This document shows positions 5,847 to 7,493 of a stretch of DNA of 7,493 bases, piece by piece. Below the pieces are notes generated by a model, which was given only the letters and a program-made list of their open reading frames with translations, had not been told where the DNA came from and did not search any database. The position numbers were made by a program, and so were the translations under genes. The stretch's first letter is position 1. Each line of letters opens with the position of its first letter. The DNA comes from an uncultured Alistipes sp. (GTDB lineage: Bacteria; Bacteroidota; Bacteroidia; Bacteroidales; Rikenellaceae): the NCBI GenBank assembly GCA_947178455.1, contig CAMWYI010000088.1, positions 1 through 7,493 of the forward strand, written 5' to 3'.

Positions 5847-5858
5847 AATATAAAAGTT

Positions 5859-7493
5859 TTAAAATTCCGTTTCGATTATTGTTGTAAATTTTTTCCATTC
5901 GTCAGCCGCAGCATAAGCTGCCTTGCAGCCTGTCGGGACATATAGTGAGATTAACGATGTGTTAACATCTTCAAAAACACCACGAAAACTATACCCCGTA
6001 TCAACACGTGGCGGCGTCTTGGCCTTGCAATAAATGGTTTTCAGGCCGCTGCACTTTTGGAATGCCTCGTCCCCGATCCACGTCACACTGTTGCCTATCG
6101 TTACACTTGTCAGGCTGCTGCAATTGTCAAATGCTCTCTGCAAAATCTCCGTCACACTGTCGGGAATCGTTATGCTTGTCAGTTTGCAACCGCCGAATGT
6201 GTTGTATCCGATTGACGTCACACCGTCGGGAATTGTTATGCTGGTCAGGCTGTAGCAACCGCAGAATGCGGTATGCCCGATTGACGTCACACCGTCGGGA
6301 ATTGTTACGCTTGTCAGACTTTCGCAACGGTTGAATGCGCTGTATCCGATTGACGTCACACTGTTGCCAATTGTTACGCTTGTCAGGCTGTAGCAACACT
6401 CGAATGCTTGGTCCCCGATCTCCGTCACACTGTCGGGAATCGTTATGCTTGTCAGGCCGATGAGCAAGTAGAATGCTTTGCTCCCGATTTTCGTTACGCT
6501 GTCGGGAATTGTATAAGAAGTCAAACCTGCCGGAGCATAAAAGTTTAACGTACCATTGATTATCAAACATCGATTGTCCGATGAAGCAAACTTCCCATAA
6601 AAAGCACTCAGGCTGCAACCGTAGAATGCGCTTCCCCCGATCGACGTCACGCTGTCGGGAATCGTGATGCTTTTCAGGCTGGTGCAATGGCAGAATGCTT
6701 GTTCTCCTATTGTTTTCAATGTCTTCGGCAGTTTGACGGATGTCAACCTTGTTTTTTGATAGAATGCTCGATACGGCAACACCTCCAAATTGGCATTCTC
6801 CATATCGAGAACTGCGAGATTCGGAAGTTTTATCAACGCCGCAATATCCTCGTCGTTCAGATTGCCGATAACGGTCAGTTCTTTGATTTTGGTTGTATCG
6901 TAGCCGGCCAACAACTCCGCCAGCGTACCCGGAGTTACGACCACAGCTGTTTTGTCATCGAAAGATGGTTTAAGTGCAACGGCGATTTCTGCGGTAATCG
7001 ACTGGTCGCCGTCCGACACGGTTACGATGACGCAATTATCGTTCAATGGTATTTTAGCCGTAATCGCTATTGTTCCCTCCGTTGTCGAGGTCGGTGTCGT
7101 TTTTACGGTGTAAGCGTCGTCGGGAGTTTGCATCTCGGCTTTCACTACGGTTTTATCGCTACCTCCCGTAATCGTGTAGTGGACGGTTTTGGTCTCGTTG
7201 ATGTCGAACTGCAACGAATTACCCTCGGCGAACGTAATCGCAAGTTCTTCGGGAGCGGGCTTCGTCGACACGGCGATAGCCGCCATGATGGTTTGCGACC
7301 CGTCCGATACGGTGACGACAACGCAATTCTCGGTTTCCGGTGTTTTTGCCGTAATCGCTATTGTTCCCTCCGTTGTCGAAGCGGGCATTGTCTTTAATGT
7401 GTAGGCATCGTCGAGGTTCTGCATCTCGGCTTTCACAACGTTATTGTCACTGCCACCCGTAATGGTGTAGTGGACGATTTTGGTTTCGTCGAC
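5859..7493 (-). CDS. BspA-type leucine-rich repeat surface protein with Ig-like repeats (5' end outside window)
   Basis: The frame is open to the right edge, so the N-terminus and signal peptide are missing; 544 residues are visible. Numbering from the GTG at 7436: 97-residue Ig-like repeats end near 157, a linker follows, then two degenerate and nine good leucine-rich repeats of 22-23 residues (231-464) of the form LTSITIPDSVTxIGxxAFxxC. A 29-residue insertion (276-304, with GKFASSDNRCLIINGTL) breaks the array, as is common in Bacteroidales BspA proteins. A C-terminal cap (465-525) ends in EWKKFTTIIETEF. No type IX secretion sorting domain follows the cap, so export is probably as a lipoprotein or by another signal at the hidden N-terminus. 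BspA-like proteins bind host or bacterial surfaces in several oral and gut species. The target here is unknown. The gene is followed 12 bases downstream by the nuclease gene, on the same strand. Confidence 0.88.
   Translation of the reverse strand, partial: VDETKIVHYTITGGSDNNVVKAEMQNLDDAYTLKTMPASTTEGTIAITAKTPETENCVVVTVSDGSQTIMAAIAVSTKPAPEELAITFAEGNSLQFDINETKTVHYTITGGSDKTVVKAEMQTPDDAYTVKTTPTSTTEGTIAITAKIPLNDNCVIVTVSDGDQSITAEIAVALKPSFDDKTAVVVTPGTLAELLAGYDTTKIKELTVIGNLNDEDIAALIKLPNLAVLDMENANLEVLPYRAFYQKTRLTSVKLPKTLKTIGEQAFCHCTSLKSITIPDSVTSIGGSAFYGCSLSAFYGKFASSDNRCLIINGTLNFYAPAGLTSYTIPDSVTKIGSKAFYLLIGLTSITIPDSVTEIGDQAFECCYSLTSVTIGNSVTSIGYSAFNRCESLTSVTIPDGVTSIGHTAFCGCYSLTSITIPDGVTSIGYNTFGGCKLTSITIPDSVTEILQRAFDNCSSLTSVTIGNSVTWIGDEAFQKCSGLKTIYCKAKTPPRVDTGYSFRGVFEDVNTSLISLYVPTGCKAAYAAADEWKKFTTIIETEF
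6045..6746 (-). repeat. Tandem ~69-bp repeats encoding leucine-rich repeats
   Basis: Nine units of 66-69 bases, interrupted by an insertion of 87 bases (6525-6611), encode the LRR array. Some neighbours are almost identical: a 31-base stretch containing CGATTGACGTCACACCGTCG is repeated exactly at 6208-6238 and 6277-6307. Two units instead read GNSV in place of PDSV or PDGV (residues 357-360 and 448-451). Such arrays can expand or shrink by slippage or unequal recombination. Confidence 0.9.
6966..7493 (-). repeat. Tandem 291-bp repeats encoding Ig-like modules
   Basis: Two copies are seen at an exact 291-base (97-codon) offset, the outer one reaching the window edge. A 32-base block is identical at 7057-7088 and 7348-7379. 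Each module has VHYTITGGSD, KAEMQ, DDAY, STTEGTIAITAK and VTVSDG in the same order, the pattern of a short beta-sandwich repeat between a surface anchor and the LRR domain. More copies may lie beyond the edge. Confidence 0.85.

Noticed and set aside
6048..6746. Regularly spaced similar blocks that at first resemble a CRISPR array.
   Set aside because: The repeats are in-frame codons of a leucine-rich repeat protein with 66-69-base period and no unique spacers.
6687..7397. A 236-codon plus-strand frame opposite the Ig-like repeats.
   Set aside because: It mirrors the repeats of the real gene on the other strand and has no independent support such as a promoter or known motif.

Overview
The window looks like chromosome of a member of the Bacteroidales, most like Alistipes or another Rikenellaceae, though the genus is a guess. 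The clues are a GldH-type lipoprotein next to a RicT (PSP1) protein, a BspA-type leucine-rich surface protein, three promoters with the Bacteroidetes TAnnTTTG -7 box and a TTTG/ATTG -33 box, few Shine-Dalgarno sequences, and a tRNA gene without an encoded CCA. No mobile-element gene, rRNA or CRISPR array is visible.

Left part (1-4153, plus strand, strongly GC-rich at third codon positions). A periplasmic S41 (C-terminal-processing) peptidase enters from the left edge and ends at 1268. A 171-base gap follows. It holds two imperfect 73-bp-spaced copies of a hairpin-plus-promoter module, the second with an intact promoter. This promoter drives a compact operon: ricT (RNA-maturation/PSP1 protein with an Arg/Asn/Gly-rich tail), gldH (lipoprotein) and trmB (tRNA m7G46 methyltransferase), with gaps of only 3 and 5 bases.

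Middle (4154-4900). A strong A/T-flanked hairpin closes the trmB operon from one side and rpmE from the other. rpmE encodes zinc-ligand-free (type B) ribosomal protein L31 on the minus strand. Divergent promoters in a 173-base gap serve rpmE and a CAU-anticodon tRNA (elongator Met or Ile2), which has an unusual T-arm. Behind the tRNA are its own terminator, a run of GCAAAA repeats spaced exactly 12 bp, and a terminator facing the other way.

Right part (4914-7493, minus strand, visibly more AT-rich). Two genes lie 12 bases apart in the same direction. The upstream one is a large repeat protein, incomplete at the right edge, with tandem 97-residue Ig-like modules followed by BspA-type leucine-rich repeats. 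The downstream one is a 310-residue protein with a PD-(D/E)XK nuclease core whose residue spacing matches NucS/DUF91 enzymes. The tRNA boundary, the composition change and the unusual gene pair suggest an accessory segment beside a tRNA. The nuclease is the best candidate for an uncharacterised function, but the window holds no clear multi-gene defence system.
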